In this document: positions 6,108 through 7,029 of the stretch, in pieces
How the letters are laid out: each line of letters starts with the position of its first letter
How positions within the stretch are numbered: the stretch's first letter is position 1
From: JAJYIW01 sp036787065
Lineage (GTDB): Bacteria; Chloroflexota; Anaerolineae; Anaerolineales; Anaerolineaceae
Length of the DNA: 7,029 bases
Assembly: GCA_036787065.1 (NCBI GenBank)
Contig: DAIQPZ010000144.1
Location: 1-7,029 of the forward strand
Reading direction: 5' to 3'
Program-made: the position numbers and the translations under genes
Notes under the pieces: model-generated
The model's database searches: none
What the model saw: only the letters and a program-made list of their open reading frames with translations
Told to the model about the DNA's origin: nothing

Positions 6108-6236
6108 TAAAACAGGGTTACTACTCAGCCACGAGAAGAGAGTCCCCGAATTTGAGGTGTTTTGCGCTTACCAGGTAAGCGCCTACACCTCAAATTCGGG
6201 CCTTATTCACGTGAGCCTGAGCAGTAATAAAACAGG
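6108..6236. repeat. 9-bp direct repeats (target site duplication)
   Basis: TAAAACAGG occurs exactly at 6108-6116 and again at 6228-6236, immediately outside the two ends of the palindrome (one extra G on the left). Perfect direct repeats at both ends of an inverted-repeat element are the mark left by transposase-mediated insertion. Nine bases is a length produced by several insertion sequence families, so the parent family cannot be named. Confidence 0.75.
6118..6227. mobile_element. Palindromic MITE-like insertion, 110 bp
   Basis: The whole element is an imperfect palindrome centred on base 6173. Its termini are TTACTACTCAG and, inverted, TTACTGCTCAG (10 of 11). Inside are a perfect 16-bp stem (CCCGAATTTGAGGTGT, 6145-6160, with 6185-6200) and a perfect 9-bp stem at the centre (GCGCTTACC A GGTAAGCGC, 6164-6182). 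It has no coding capacity, so a transposase elsewhere must have moved it. The 9-bp duplication at its flanks and a shorter relative at 884-944 support mobility. It lies between the cyclase and surE, directly upstream of the surE -10 box, and would fold into a long hairpin in any transcript crossing it. An integron attC site was considered and does not fit. Confidence 0.72.
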
Positions 6237-6242
6237 TATAAT
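6237..6242 (+). promoter_or_regulatory. -10 box of surE, likely leaderless transcript
   Basis: A perfect TATAAT ends seven bases before the surE ATG at 6250, so transcription should begin at or within a base or two of the start codon. No Shine-Dalgarno sequence exists (ATAGCCCCA precedes the ATG). Together these point to a leaderless mRNA. No -35 match is seen at 16-18 bases upstream (AGCCTG at the 17-base position), where the sequence now belongs to the inserted palindrome. Confidence 0.55.
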
Positions 6243-6249
6243 AGCCCCA

Positions 6250-7029
6250 ATGTCAGACAAATACCAGATACTACTCACCAATGACGATGGCATCCAATCG
6301 CCCGGTCTGTGGGCTGCAGCCGAGGCACTTTCCAGCCTTGGTTTTGTACACGTGGTCGCGCCGCGCGAACAGTCTTCGGGAGTTGGGCGCAGCCTGCCGT
6401 CCAGTTCAGACGGCAAGATCAACCTACAAACCCTGCGCGTGCATGACAGGGATTGGACTGTTTACGCGGTGGGCGGCACACCCGCCCAGGCCGTATTACA
6501 TGGTGTTCTGGAAATTATGCCCCAACCGCCGGATTTGGTCGTTTCAGGGATCAATTACGGTGAAAACGTAGGCACCGGCGTCACCATCTCTGGGACGGTT
6601 GGCGCGACCCTGGAAGCCGCATCCTTGGGCATCCCGGCGATGGCTGTCTCTTTAAGGACTCGCCCGGATCATTACCTGTCTTATTCCAGGGAGGTAGATT
6701 TTGCGCCTGCCAGGCATTTCGTCACCCTCTTAGCCCGGCAAATGCTTGAAAAACGCTTACCCGAAGATGTCGACATCCTCAAGGTAGACATTCCCGACAC
6801 GGCTACGGTCGCCACTCCATGGGAGATCACCCGCCAGGCGCGCCACCGTTATTTTAAGGCCCTGCGCCCCGAACGCACCGACTGGTCTGAGCGCGCCGAG
6901 ATCGGTTATGAAATCGAAGTTGATCCTCACGAACTTCCCGAAGATTGTGACATTTACGCCCTGCTGGTCAAGCAGGTCGTCTCTGTGACCCCACTCAGCA
7001 TCGATCTGACCTCGCGCGTGGATTTCAGT
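6250..7029 (+). CDS. surE: 5'/3'-nucleotidase SurE (3' end cut by window)
   Basis: The frame runs from ATG at 6250 to the right edge, 260 codons without a stop. Near-C-terminal sequence (SVTPLSIDLTSRVDF) is already present, so only a few residues should be missing. SurE is a metal-dependent cytoplasmic phosphatase that dephosphorylates nucleoside 5'- and 3'-monophosphates and is linked to stationary-phase survival. Visible signatures are LLTNDDGIQSPGL (8-20) with metal ligands D12 and D13, APREQSSGVGRS (37-48) with the ligand serine 42/43, GGTPAQ (75-80), VSGINYGENVG (98-108) with ligand N102, and SGTVGATLEAASLGIPAMAVS (114-134). All key residues are intact. The ATG start is fixed by the match of the N-terminus to the family and by the TATAAT eight bases upstream rather than by a ribosome binding site. 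Confidence 0.95.
   Translation, partial: MSDKYQILLTNDDGIQSPGLWAAAEALSSLGFVHVVAPREQSSGVGRSLPSSSDGKINLQTLRVHDRDWTVYAVGGTPAQAVLHGVLEIMPQPPDLVVSGINYGENVGTGVTISGTVGATLEAASLGIPAMAVSLRTRPDHYLSYSREVDFAPARHFVTLLARQMLEKRLPEDVDILKVDIPDTATVATPWEITRQARHRYFKALRPERTDWSERAEIGYEIEVDPHELPEDCDIYALLVKQVVSVTPLSIDLTSRVDFS

Noticed and set aside
6117..6228. Integron attC site or intrinsic terminator as explanation of the palindrome
   Set aside because: The ends do not give the attC core GTTRRRY, no integrase or gene cassette is nearby, there is no T-run, and the flanking 9-bp duplication is better explained by transposition.
1..7029. CRISPR array, tRNA, rRNA, phage genes, toxin-antitoxin pair or reverse-transcriptase system
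   Set aside because: I found no regularly spaced repeats, tRNA-like cloverleaf, rRNA sequence or proteins of these types on either strand.

Overview
This is a 7.0-kb stretch of bacterial chromosome of moderately high G+C content. It looks like ordinary housekeeping and accessory genes with no phage, CRISPR, tRNA or rRNA. An Anaerolineae-like member of the Chloroflexota is my best guess. That is inference from the gene types (ABC-2 permease of the DUF990 type, cytoplasmic GH127-type hydrolase, URO-D-like protein, PAS-GGDEF protein) and from promoters with a good TATAAT box but no recognisable -35. No marker gene proves it.

Layout from left to right. The C-terminal part of an ABC-2 type permease (+) enters from the left edge and ends at 460. 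Next is a small two-helix membrane protein on the minus strand (505-884) whose reading frame is broken by one frameshift. A divergent gap (885-1041) holds a degenerate repeat and the promoter of a short-chain dehydrogenase/reductase (+, 1042-1935). That gene runs tail-to-tail, with a 15-bp overlap, into a URO-D superfamily protein (-, 1921-2979). A 150-bp divergent promoter region separates this from a GH127/DUF1680-type beta-L-arabinofuranosidase-like glycosidase (+, 3130-5016). The glycosidase ends only 2 bp from the end of a PAS-GGDEF diguanylate cyclase (-, 5019-6035). A 214-bp divergent region then leads to surE (+, 6250 to the right edge), a 5'/3'-nucleotidase complete but for its last few residues.

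The most notable structure is non-coding. Between the cyclase and surE lies a nearly perfect 110-bp palindrome (6118-6227) with 11-bp inverted termini. An exact 9-bp direct repeat (TAAAACAGG) flanks it, on the left one base outside the palindrome. This is the signature of a small non-autonomous (MITE-like) insertion, and it landed immediately upstream of the surE -10 box. A shorter, degenerate relative that appears to lack the palindrome's centre sits in the other divergent gap (about 884-944).

Functionally, the URO-D-like gene and the glycosidase share a divergent promoter region and may be co-regulated parts of a plant-glycan pathway, but the window holds no transporter or regulator to confirm that. 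The dehydrogenase, the cyclase and surE look like independent transcription units. I found no convincing undescribed multigene system. The candidate novelty is the palindromic element family and, more weakly, the URO-D-like/GH127 pairing.
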